Assembly: GCF_041929845.1 (NCBI RefSeq)
Contig: NZ_JBHEEH010000005.1
Span: 1 to 64,000, forward strand
Direction of reading: 5' to 3'
Length of the DNA stretch: 64,000 bases
Source of the DNA: Paenochrobactrum pullorum
GTDB lineage: Bacteria; Pseudomonadota; Alphaproteobacteria; Rhizobiales; Rhizobiaceae
The position numbers and the translations under genes were made by a program. Numbering within the stretch: position 1 is the stretch's first letter; every line of letters begins with the position of its first letter. Below the pieces are notes generated by a model. It saw only the letters and a list, made by a program, of their open reading frames with translations. It searched no databases and had not been told where the DNA came from. Positions 53,352-61,105 of this stretch are shown here, piece after piece.

Positions 53352-53540
53352 ATGGCGTACTCAGGCAAGCCAATGACTGCCAACCATCGAGGTAAATTCA
53401 TTTCAAGAGCCTTTGCACAAATTCTTATGGCTAAACGTGAGCAAAGCTCCGGCTACATCACGCCAGAAGAAGCACAATTCATTGGCTCTGACTGCCTTAT
53501 GAAAATACGGGAGGTCGGTAATGGCTTGTATCGATTTTGA
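53352..53540 (+). CDS. Small phage-type hypothetical protein
   Basis: 62 residues (MTANHRGKFISRAFAQILMA..., YITPEEAQFIGSDCLMKIREVG) with a mixed helical composition. It overlaps the next gene by 20 bases in another frame, typical of compact phage operons. Ribosome site weak. No function recognised. Confidence 0.45.
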   Translation: MAYSGKPMTANHRGKFISRAFAQILMAKREQSSGYITPEEAQFIGSDCLMKIREVGNGLYRF

Positions 53541-53766
53541 CGCTATCGACTACATAGATGAAATATCCACGACGCAGCTTGACCACGAGCTAGAAAGCCG
53601 CCGAAACGGTGGCGACAACGAAGCTTACACAGACCGCTCATGGCGTGAGTGGGTGCTTCTAGCGGATTTTATAGCAGAAGGCAGAAAGGGCGAAGCTCTT
53701 GATCTTCTCTCAAGAATTGCCCCGTCGAAATCAATCCGGCAACGACGATCAGTTGTGTGCAGATGA
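53521..53766 (+). CDS. Small acidic phage-type hypothetical protein
   Basis: 81 residues, acidic (DFDAIDYIDEISTTQLDHELESRR...REWVLLADFIAEGRKGEALDLL), with GGAGG before the ATG. The last 15 residues turn basic and lie over the convergent minus-strand gene, so the natural C-terminus may have been lost at an island junction. Confidence 0.5.
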   Translation: MACIDFDAIDYIDEISTTQLDHELESRRNGGDNEAYTDRSWREWVLLADFIAEGRKGEALDLLSRIAPSKSIRQRRSVVCR

Positions 53767-53881
53767 GAATGGCGGTTTGCGCAGTAACAAAAACTTCTGT
53801 TTCTGTTGTAGTGACGGTTTGTGCAGTTGCAAAAGACATCAGGGCGGCAGTTGCGAAAGTTGCAATAAGAATACGGCGCAT
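53669..53881 (-). CDS. Small exported protein, possibly truncated
   Basis: 70 residues with a good signal peptide (MRRILIATFATAALMSFATA), then TVTTTETEVFVTAQTA and a hydrophobic stretch ILICTQLIVVAGLI. The C-terminal part overlaps the convergent phage-type gene by about 100 bases, so one of the two is probably truncated or fused. ATG at 53881 has GGAGA upstream. Confidence 0.5.
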   Translation of the reverse strand: MRRILIATFATAALMSFATAQTVTTTETEVFVTAQTAILICTQLIVVAGLISTGQFLREDQELRPFCLLL

Positions 53882-54083
53882 GTTCATTCTCCATCTTGTC
53901 GATCATTGTTATGACGTACATAAAGTAAATGCTTCTGCACCTGGATCGTTTCATCAAGTCTTTGATATATTAGAATTATTTTGTGAATTGAATTTTGAAT
54001 TTATTTTATCCGGAACCAATAAGCTTTGCCCGCCGTTACCTTTACAGAGCGTTTGTCATTCAACTTAGATATAGGAGAAGACA

Positions 54084-54287
54084 ATGGAACGCAGTGACAA
54101 GTCCAAATATACGGACAAGCAAAAACGCAAAGCAGAACATATAGCCGAAGGATATGAAAAAGACGGCACTCCGGAAAAAGAAGCCGAAAGGATTGCATGG
54201 GCAACCGTCAACAAACAAGATGGCGGGGGTAAAAAACCAGGTGGCTCCGGACGTGCCAAACATAAAAAATCAGCGGAGAAAAAATAA
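54084..54287 (+). CDS. Small Lys-rich protein of the 'plasmid stabilization' type
   Basis: 67 residues, very basic and hydrophilic: DKSKYTDKQKRKAEHIAEGYEK, EAERIAWATVNKQDGGGKKPGGSG. Similar small chromosomal proteins in Hyphomicrobiales are often labelled plasmid stabilization protein, without proof of function. TAGGAGA before the ATG. It probably lies just outside the decayed island. Confidence 0.75.
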   Translation: MERSDKSKYTDKQKRKAEHIAEGYEKDGTPEKEAERIAWATVNKQDGGGKKPGGSGRAKHKKSAEKK

Positions 54288-54324
54288 CTCATCCTGACCT
54301 TTAAGTTTTAAAAAGGAGGAGAAA

Positions 54325-54561
54325 ATGACATCAGTCAGATTTCAGATTGCGGCCGCATTAAGCGTGATGGTTAGTGCCGTTCTTTTTGGTATCGGAGCAG
54401 TAATCGTCTTGTCGGTGCCGGAACTTTCAGAAGAAGCAAAATATTTGTTACCGGCAGTCATTATCTTAAGTTTTCTGATTACCCCGTTCATTTCGTGGAT
54501 TATAGCACCACGCCTGCGCAACCGTTACTGGCAGAGACGCAAAATCATGCAAGAAAAATAA
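54325..54561 (+). CDS. Small two-helix membrane protein
   Basis: 78 residues with two membrane segments (about 8-30 and 41-62) and a basic C-terminus (RLRNRYWQRRKIMQEK) that would face the cytoplasm. A strong AAGGAGGAG site precedes the ATG. Function unknown; 37 bases after the Lys-rich protein gene, so probably cotranscribed. Confidence 0.75.
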   Translation: MTSVRFQIAAALSVMVSAVLFGIGAVIVLSVPELSEEAKYLLPAVIILSFLITPFISWIIAPRLRNRYWQRRKIMQEK

Positions 54562-54563
54562 AA

Positions 54564-54595
54564 ATCGCCCAAGCCTGTAGTCCGGCTTGGGTGAT
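54564..54595. terminator. Bidirectional terminator
   Basis: 12-bp stem ATCGCCCAAGCC / GGCTTGGGTGAT with one wobble pair and T-run on the minus strand; serves fhs and the small membrane gene. Confidence 0.8.
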
Positions 54596-54668
54596 CACTG
54601 CAGTTCTTTGCTTAACATTTAGGATGAAAATCCATCATCCCTTGGGTAATTAATATTCAAGATGGTTA

Positions 54669-56339
54669 TTAAGACAGACCTTGAATTTCATTCTCTGCAT
54701 TCAAGCCGATATGTTCAGCAGCTGGCACACGCGGAAGCCCCGGCATCGTCATGATGCTTCCGCAAATGACCACAATAAATCCTGCACCAGCTGATAATTT
54801 TACTTCCCTGACAGGAATTATATGTCCGGAAGGTGCGCCTAATAAGGTGGGATCCGCTGAAAAACTATATTGCGTCTTGGCCATGCAAACCGGCAAGTTG
54901 CCAAAACCCGCATTCTGCCACTGCTCCAATTGCTTCAGCACAGAAGCATCCGCACTGACATCAGCTGCGCCATAAATTTCACGGGCCACTACTTGGATTT
55001 TTTCCCATAAAGGCAAATGATCTTCGTATAGTAAGTTTAATGTGTCGTGATTATTATCGGCCAATTGGGCAACTTCATGCGCCAAAACTTCCGCACCTGC
55101 CCCACCTTCAGAAAAATGACGGCACAAGATAGCTTTGACACCCAAATCGTCACAAATTTCCTTCAAAAGTGCAGTTTCTGCATCCGTGTCTGTTGCAAAA
55201 TGGTTGATAGCCACCACAACCGGTAAACCGAATTTTTGCACATTTTGAACATGCCGGACAAGATTAACACTGCCGTTTTTCAATGCTTGCGTATCTTCGA
55301 CACCAAGCTCACTCTTGGCCATGCCGCCATTCATTTTCAGGGCACGGATTGTAGCAACCACTACAACAACATCAGGACTCAAACCTGCTTTCCGGCATTT
55401 GATATTGAAGAATTTCTCTGCCCCAAGATCAGCGCCGAAGCCTGCTTCCGTAACGACATAATCGCCCAGCGCCAACGCAGCTTTGGTTGCAATCACACTA
55501 TTGCAACCATGCGCAATATTGGCAAATGGTCCGCCGTGGATCAATACCGGATTATTCTCAATTGTCTGCACCAGATTTGGTTGCAAAGCATCTTTCAGCA
55601 ATGACGTCATTGCACCATCTGCTTTAAGGTCGGCGGCGGTAATCGGCTGTTTATCCAAATTGTAACCAACAATGATACGTGCCAAGCGCGCTTTTAAATC
55701 CGCCAAATCTTCGGCAAGACAAAGAATGGCCATCACTTCAGAGGCCACAGAAATATCAAAACCGGTTTCGCGCGGATATCCATTGGCAGGGCCGCCTAAT
55801 GCAACCGTGATATCACGCAAAGCGCGATCGTTCATGTCAACCACACGACGCCATGTGACACGGCGCGTATCAAATTTTAGATCATTTCCCCAATGGATAT
55901 GATTATCGATCATCGCTGCGAGCAAATTATTGGCGCTACTGATCGCATGAAAATCACCGGTGAAATGCAGGTTGATATCTTCCATCGGAATAACTTGCGA
56001 ATAGCCGCCACCCGCAGCACCACCTTTCATGCCGAAGTTAGGCCCCAAGCTTGGTTCACGCAGACAAATGACAGCCTTTTTGCCCATTCTGTTTAGTGCA
56101 TCGCCCAACCCGACAGATGTCGTCGTTTTGCCTTCACCCGCAGGTGTCGGGTTAATGGATGTTACCAAAACAAGTTTGCCGCGCGGCTTGCTTTTTAATC
56201 GGTTGACTACATCATGTGTCAGCTTTGCTTTATCATGACCATAAGGCAAAAAATCATCTGTCACGAGATCAAGCTTCGCAGCAATCTCGGTGATGGGTAA
56301 TTTATGAGCAGCGCGAGCGATTTCGATATCAGACTTCAT
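54669..56339 (-). CDS. fhs: Formate-tetrahydrofolate ligase
   Basis: 556 residues. P-loop [60 protein letters not shown], and [14 protein letters not shown]-dependent synthesis of 10-formyl-THF from formate, feeding C1 metabolism. The ATG at 56339 is preceded by GGAG; the short extension to 56357 is not needed. Confidence 0.96.
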   Translation of the reverse strand: MKSDIEIARAAHKLPITEIAAKLDLVTDDFLPYGHDKAKLTHDVVNRLKSKPRGKLVLVTSINPTPAGEGKTTTSVGLGDALNRMGKKAVICLREPSLGPNFGMKGGAAGGGYSQVIPMEDINLHFTGDFHAISSANNLLAAMIDNHIHWGNDLKFDTRRVTWRRVVDMNDRALRDITVALGGPANGYPRETGFDISVASEVMAILCLAEDLADLKARLARIIVGYNLDKQPITAADLKADGAMTSLLKDALQPNLVQTIENNPVLIHGGPFANIAHGCNSVIATKAALALGDYVVTEAGFGADLGAEKFFNIKCRKAGLSPDVVVVVATIRALKMNGGMAKSELGVEDTQALKNGSVNLVRHVQNVQKFGLPVVVAINHFATDTDAETALLKEICDDLGVKAILCRHFSEGGAGAEVLAHEVAQLADNNHDTLNLLYEDHLPLWEKIQVVAREIYGAADVSADASVLKQLEQWQNAGFGNLPVCMAKTQYSFSADPTLLGAPSGHIIPVREVKLSAGAGFIVVICGSIMTMPGLPRVPAAEHIGLNAENEIQGLS

Positions 56340-56465
56340 TGAACACTCCAGTAGCAAAACAGGGTTGACTACTCATAGCCAATCGCAATTGGTTTTCACA
56401 ATGTCATTGTGAAACATTTGATGGTCATCCAATGTTTTCCAAATAAACAATACCGCTCTTCAAAA

Positions 56466-57233
56466 TTAAAGTTTCTCGGCCAACAGAATAAAGCGATTGT
56501 AAACACGTGTGCGCAAGTTATTACGCAAACCGCATGTGCGTCTCTGTGCACGGGCAATCGGCTCATGAGACAACTGACACTTGATATGAAATCCGGCAGC
56601 CTCAAGCAGCGGAATAAGACGTTCTGCGGTCAAGCCGTCACCAAAGGGCAACCGATCCATAATTGTAGCGTGTCGCTCACTGATGGCACCATCATAATAA
56701 TCATCGGGTGACAAACGATCCCAGATTCCCAACAGCCACGCAGCCCAGTGACCAGACGGCTTCGGCTTTGCCCAATCACCATCATAAATCAATAATTTGC
56801 CACCTGAACGCAAAATCCGGAACCAGTCAGCAAAAGCAACTTCCGGTTCCACCAGTGTCCAGACCAGATGCCGGCATAAAATAGCATCATAGCTATCTGC
56901 CGGTTCCATTGTTTGACCGGCATCGGCCAGAAGAAAGCGCAAGTTTTCTTTGCCTGCATGTTTGGCACGAGCAACGGCCAGCATATCTTCAGAAAAATCA
57001 ATCGCCGTCACATCATGACCAAGGCCATGAACAAGCTTCGTCACCTCACCGGTTCCGCAGGCAAGTTCCAAAACCCGTAAAGGCGGTTCGCCTAAATGAT
57101 CACGGATAGGCTGTGCCCAAGCATCAGCCTCCAAACCATCTGCAATCTTATGGCCAAATGCCAGATCGAATGTTTTTGAACGACGTGACCAGTAATCGCG
57201 AATATCTTCGATCAGGTCATAATTACTGCTCAT
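56466..57233 (-). CDS. Class I SAM-dependent methyltransferase
   Basis: 255 residues of the UbiE/Methyltransf_11 type. SAM motif I LRVLELACGTGEVT (about 52-65), acidic motif II VTAIDFSEDML, post-I FLLADAGQ, and motif III region LRSGGKLLIYDGDWA. The substrate is unknown. The ATG overlaps the pseudoazurin stop by one base, so it is the fifth gene of a cobalamin-riboswitch operon; a link to corrinoid or metal-complex handling is inferred. Confidence 0.85.
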   Translation of the reverse strand: MSSNYDLIEDIRDYWSRRSKTFDLAFGHKIADGLEADAWAQPIRDHLGEPPLRVLELACGTGEVTKLVHGLGHDVTAIDFSEDMLAVARAKHAGKENLRFLLADAGQTMEPADSYDAILCRHLVWTLVEPEVAFADWFRILRSGGKLLIYDGDWAKPKPSGHWAAWLLGIWDRLSPDDYYDGAISERHATIMDRLPFGDGLTAERLIPLLEAAGFHIKCQLSHEPIARAQRRTCGLRNNLRTRVYNRFILLAEKL

Positions 57234-57658
57234 TAGGAGCGGTTCCCAGCAATAATTTTTTCAAACCGCTCACGCGCACGCTTGGGCATATCGTCCGCCA
57301 AAACAGGAGCCGGCGCATTTTCACCCACTTCAATCAGCATCACCATGCCCATGCCGTAATGCGGTGAACATTTAATCGCATAGCTACCTTCGACAGGCAG
57401 GCTGATGGTAAAATTTTCTTCATTGATTTTTGACTTAAACGGCTCTGCACCTTCCGGAATCATACCGTCAATGGTTGCCGCATTATGGCCCGGATGTGAC
57501 TTGACGAATTTGACAGAGTCACCGGGTGCAATTTTCAAATATTCCGGCTCATAAATCATCGAACCATGCTCATTGCGGTTATACATTTTCACTTCCCATG
57601 TTTCGGCGAGTGCAGGTGTTACAACCAGTCCCATCAACAAAGCGGCAATGAATTTCAT
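57233..57658 (-). CDS. Pseudoazurin (type I copper protein)
   Basis: 141 residues with signal peptide (KFIAALLMGLVVTPALA) and a cupredoxin domain. Copper ligands are visible: His in SHPGHNAATID, Cys and His in IKCSPHYGMGM, and the axial Met eight residues after the Cys. Pseudoazurins carry electrons in the periplasm, classically to nitrite reductase. It starts one base inside the ABC ATPase stop (TGATG) and ends one base inside the methyltransferase start, so it is translationally tied to a corrinoid-type importer, an unexpected partner. Confidence 0.92.
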   Translation of the reverse strand: MKFIAALLMGLVVTPALAETWEVKMYNRNEHGSMIYEPEYLKIAPGDSVKFVKSHPGHNAATIDGMIPEGAEPFKSKINEENFTISLPVEGSYAIKCSPHYGMGMVMLIEVGENAPAPVLADDMPKRARERFEKIIAGNRS

Positions 57659-58431
57659 CAGTTCTGTTCCTCTAAATGGTGGAAACGAAAAATCATACTG
57701 TCATCGGTACAATCATGGAGCGGACGGGCACCAACACGAAAAATGCCCGAGATACGTTCAGGCGTCAGCACTTCTGCCGGTGCACCACATGCAATCATGC
57801 GGCCTTTATCCATGACTGCCAAACGGTCACATTGCATTGCCTGATTAAGGTCATGCAGGGCCATCACCACAGTGACCGGCAAAGAACTAACCAAGCGCAA
57901 GAGGGCTAATTGATGATGAATGTCCAGATGGTTTGTCGGCTCATCAAGAATGAGAAGACGCGGGCGCTGCGCCAGCGCACGCGCAATATGGACACGCTGT
58001 CTCTCCCCGCCGGAAAGTGTTGCCCAATCCTGGTCAACCATGTGGCACATATCAACCGCTGCAAGTGCCTCGTTAACGATTACGCGATCTTGCGTGCCGA
58101 AAGGGGCAAGTGCCGAAAGCCAAGGTGTGCGCCCAAGTTCAACGACATCACGCACCAGCAGTGCTTCCGTGGTTTCGGCAATTTGTTCAACGACGGCAAT
58201 ATGCTGTGCTATTTCACGCCTTGAAAGCCGCTGAATAGATTGCCCGTCTAGTATCACCTTGCCTTGCGCGCGTGGTACCAAGCCAGCCAGCAATCGCAAC
58301 AGGGTCGATTTACCGGAGCCATTTGGCCCAATCAGACCAAAACTTTCTCCCGGTTGAATATCAATAGAGACATCCGCAACAATCGTTTTGCCCTTGGTCG
58401 TCCAACCGAGATTTTCAGCGCTTAATCTCAT
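57658..58431 (-). CDS. FecCD/BtuCD-type ABC importer ATP-binding protein
   Basis: 257-residue ATPase: Walker A GPNGSGKST, signature LSGGERQRVHIARAL, Walker B LLILDEPTNHLD, H-loop ALHDLNQA. Group of FecE/BtuD/HmuV. Its ATG overlaps the permease stop by 4 bases. With the upstream riboswitch the substrate is most likely cobalamin or a precursor. Confidence 0.9.
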   Translation of the reverse strand: MRLSAENLGWTTKGKTIVADVSIDIQPGESFGLIGPNGSGKSTLLRLLAGLVPRAQGKVILDGQSIQRLSRREIAQHIAVVEQIAETTEALLVRDVVELGRTPWLSALAPFGTQDRVIVNEALAAVDMCHMVDQDWATLSGGERQRVHIARALAQRPRLLILDEPTNHLDIHHQLALLRLVSSLPVTVVMALHDLNQAMQCDRLAVMDKGRMIACGAPAEVLTPERISGIFRVGARPLHDCTDDSMIFRFHHLEEQN

Positions 58432-59483
58432 GTCCGCCTCCGGTTACTGATTAAAATCAGCGCAAAACCGGGTGCACCGACAAGCGCGGTCACAACCCCG
58501 ATCGGCACCACCTGTCCTGATATCAGGGTGCGCGAGGCAATATCGGCTGCAATCAAGAAAACCGCACCCGCCAAAGCAGAAGCCGGAACCAGTCTTCCAT
58601 GACGGGGGCCGACTACAAAACGCATGGCATGAGGAATAACCAGCCCGACAAAGCCAATGGAACCAACCAGGCTCACCATAGTTGCCGTCATAATCGTCGT
58701 CGCACCAATCAGCATGATCTGCACACGTCTCACGGCAATACCTAAAGAGGCAGCAGAGGATGCGCCGAAAGTGAAGGCGTCCATGGCACGTATAAACCAC
58801 AGGCAAACCAAAAAACCGAAAAAAGCAGCGGGCACAGCCAAAGTTACATCCGGCCAACGCACTCCCGATAAGTTGCCAAGCAGCCAAAACATGATGCCGC
58901 GTGCTTGTTCAGCATTTGCCGATTTTGCAATAAAAAAAGACGTCAGTGCATTAAAAAGCTGCGATCCGGCAATCCCTGCCAAAACAAGCTGCACCGATCC
59001 GCCACCAGCCGCTTTCGCCAGTGCTACCACCAGTAAAAAAGCCAAAGCTGCACCACTGAAAGCACCAACGGAAATACCAATCATGCCGCCGCCGATACCA
59101 AGTACCGTTACGGCAACGGCACCGGTGGATGCGCCTGCCGAAACCCCTAAAAGATAGGGATCGGCCAAAGCATTACGTACCAAAGATTGCAGCACAACAC
59201 CGGAAAGCGCCAAACCTGCACCGCAAGCCGCTGCCACCAGTGTGCGTGGCAAGCGATAAGACCAAATAATACCCTGATCGATCCGGTCAACCTCATGGGT
59301 GGCGCCCCACAGATTATTGGCAAACACCGCTGTCACTGTATCCAGCGGCAATGGCGTTTCACCAATGACCACACCGATGAGGATGGCCAGCATCAAAGCG
59401 CCAGCCCCCAGCACAGTCCAAAGAAAGATTTTCCACACCATTGCAGTGCGGCCAAAGGTGCCGGAGGCTGTCGTTACAATCAT
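58428..59483 (-). CDS. FecCD/BtuC-type ABC importer permease
   Basis: 351 residues with about nine or ten membrane segments and the family blocks WSYRLPRTLVAAACGAGLALSGVVLQSLVRNALADPYLLGVSAGAS and GSIGFVGLVIPHAMRFVVGPRHGRLVP (the Gly-rich loop docking the ATPase). Homodimer channel of a type II importer. Its ATG overlaps the binding-protein stop by 4 bases. Confidence 0.92.
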   Translation of the reverse strand: MIVTTASGTFGRTAMVWKIFLWTVLGAGALMLAILIGVVIGETPLPLDTVTAVFANNLWGATHEVDRIDQGIIWSYRLPRTLVAAACGAGLALSGVVLQSLVRNALADPYLLGVSAGASTGAVAVTVLGIGGGMIGISVGAFSGAALAFLLVVALAKAAGGGSVQLVLAGIAGSQLFNALTSFFIAKSANAEQARGIMFWLLGNLSGVRWPDVTLAVPAAFFGFLVCLWFIRAMDAFTFGASSAASLGIAVRRVQIMLIGATTIMTATMVSLVGSIGFVGLVIPHAMRFVVGPRHGRLVPASALAGAVFLIAADIASRTLISGQVVPIGVVTALVGAPGFALILISNRRRT

Positions 59484-60490
59484 TTCAGGTCAAATCCGGC
59501 CAGTTTTTCTGCCAAAAATTCAACAGCTGCCACATTACGGATGGAAGGATCCATCGCATGACCGTTCAAAACAATAATATGACCATTCTTGACCGCATCC
59601 ATCTGGCTGGCAACCGGATCATTCTTCAAGAATTCCAGTTTCTTTTCAACATCATCGGCCGGGAAACGACGGCGTGACATTTCAGCGATGACAATCACCG
59701 TCGGATTAGCACGGGCAATGGTCTCCCAGCTGACAGTCGGCCATTCTTCGTCACTTTCAATGACATTACGAAGATTAAGCTTTTCCATCATATAGGCAGG
59801 TGCACCTTTGCTACCAGCGACATATGGATCAACATCCATTTCTGCCGAAGAGAACCAGAACAATGCAGACGCATCGGCAAGGCCTAAGGATTTTGCTTTT
59901 TCTGCCGCTGCTGCTTCACGCGCTTTCAGGCTTGCAACCAGCTCTTCGCCTTTTTCCGGCACGTTGAAAATCTGCGAAAGCTCGTTAATGCTCGCATAGA
60001 CATTGTCAATTTTGAACATATCGGAACGGGTACCATCCGAACCAACACTATTGTCTTTATTCATACAATCGGTTGCCAGAATATAGGTTGGAATACCGAT
60101 ATCATTGAAATGTTCGCGGGTGGCAATAATACCCTGCGGGCCGATATGCCACTCATATTGAACCGTTACCATTTCAGGTTTTTTGGCAACAATTGCTTCA
60201 AAACTCGGATCATTGTCGGCAAGGCGCTCAATGCCGTCATTGAGCGATTTATATTCAGGCAAAACATCGGTGAACCAGACGCCGGTTCCAAGAACCTTAT
60301 CACCAAGACCCAGAGAATAAAGAATTTCTGTTGCTGCCTGACCGATACTGACGGTGCTTTTCGGCGCTGCTTCAAAGCGCAGGTCAACGCCGCAATTGTT
60401 GAGGCTCAGCGGATAGCTGGTTTCGGCCTTGGCCGGCAATGTAAAACAGACAGCTGTCAGTGCTGCTGCAATCAGTCTCTTGTGAAACAT
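59480..60490 (-). CDS. BtuF-like periplasmic binding protein
   Basis: 336 residues with signal peptide ending at PAKA and the cluster A-II layout: STVSIGQAATEILYSLGLGDKVLGTGVW, SFEAIVAKKPEMVTVQYEW, a long central helix rich in Ala/Glu (about 195-225), and PTVSWETIARANPTVIVIAEM. It should bind a corrinoid or other chelate. The ATG at 60490 has GGAGA upstream. First gene of the riboswitch-controlled operon. Confidence 0.88.
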   Translation of the reverse strand: MFHKRLIAAALTAVCFTLPAKAETSYPLSLNNCGVDLRFEAAPKSTVSIGQAATEILYSLGLGDKVLGTGVWFTDVLPEYKSLNDGIERLADNDPSFEAIVAKKPEMVTVQYEWHIGPQGIIATREHFNDIGIPTYILATDCMNKDNSVGSDGTRSDMFKIDNVYASINELSQIFNVPEKGEELVASLKAREAAAAEKAKSLGLADASALFWFSSAEMDVDPYVAGSKGAPAYMMEKLNLRNVIESDEEWPTVSWETIARANPTVIVIAEMSRRRFPADDVEKKLEFLKNDPVASQMDAVKNGHIIVLNGHAMDPSIRNVAAVEFLAEKLAGFDLK

Positions 60491-60640
60491 GTACGTCTCC
60501 GGTTGGTGAGGCGACCGGAAAACAGGGAGGGAATGCCGGTGCAATAGCATAGGTAAAAAGCAGCCTTGTCGACTGTTATCTCTAAGCTGGCTATGGCGGA
60601 CGCACTATTGCGTCTTGTGGCAAAAATCATACGACACCCC

Positions 60641-60659
60641 CCCGGACACCCCGTCCGGG
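60641..60659 (-). other. Hairpin between riboswitch and start of importer operon
   Basis: Stem CCCGGAC / GTCCGGG (60641-60647, 60653-60659), just downstream of the B12 box on the minus strand. It has no T-run; it may belong to the expression platform. Confidence 0.4.
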
Positions 60660-60676
60660 CCGCGTTACAGTTTTTT

Positions 60677-60845
60677 GCCGGCAGGTCTCCTGACTGGCGG
60701 ATCGTCACGTGCAACGTCTTCCCATGATTTTCATCACAGTGACTTGTTGCTGCACGCTCATCGCCTACAGTTGCGGGGGCAGTTCCGTTTCATCATTTTG
60801 CGATGTCGGATTCCCTTTTGATTCCCAATGGAAACCGGCAAACAA
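60677..60845 (-). promoter_or_regulatory. Cobalamin riboswitch
   Basis: On the minus strand the order is GGGAATC (twice, near 60807-60825), ACTGCCCCCGCAACTGTA (near 60770-60787) and the B12 box GCCAGTCAGGAGACCTGC (around 60680-60697). These are the conserved core blocks of adenosylcobalamin-class riboswitches. It lies about 190 bases upstream of the btuF-like gene and should shut off the operon when cobalamin is plentiful. Confidence 0.93.
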
Positions 60846-61105
60846 GGTCTAATCGAACCCATTTAATCCTGCAAGTCACCAATGATCAATCAAGGCTTTG
60901 TATCTCCAACAAAAAGCCTCGATAAGATTGATCAAAGACAAGAGTTAAATCAGCGCGGCTATTATTATTCATTTCAACAACCGGTTTAGTTTTTTCGATC
61001 AGCATCGAATAAACACAAACCGACATGTTTTTTTACTTGCGACTAAAGCAGCGACTGCTTAATCAATTTAGCAAATTATGATAAATGCAGATTTTAGAGG
61101 TTTCA

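Noticed and set aside
48575..54300. Integrase or a clear second attachment site for the island
   Set aside because: No recombinase reading frame and no exact copy of the tRNA 3' end was seen on either strand.
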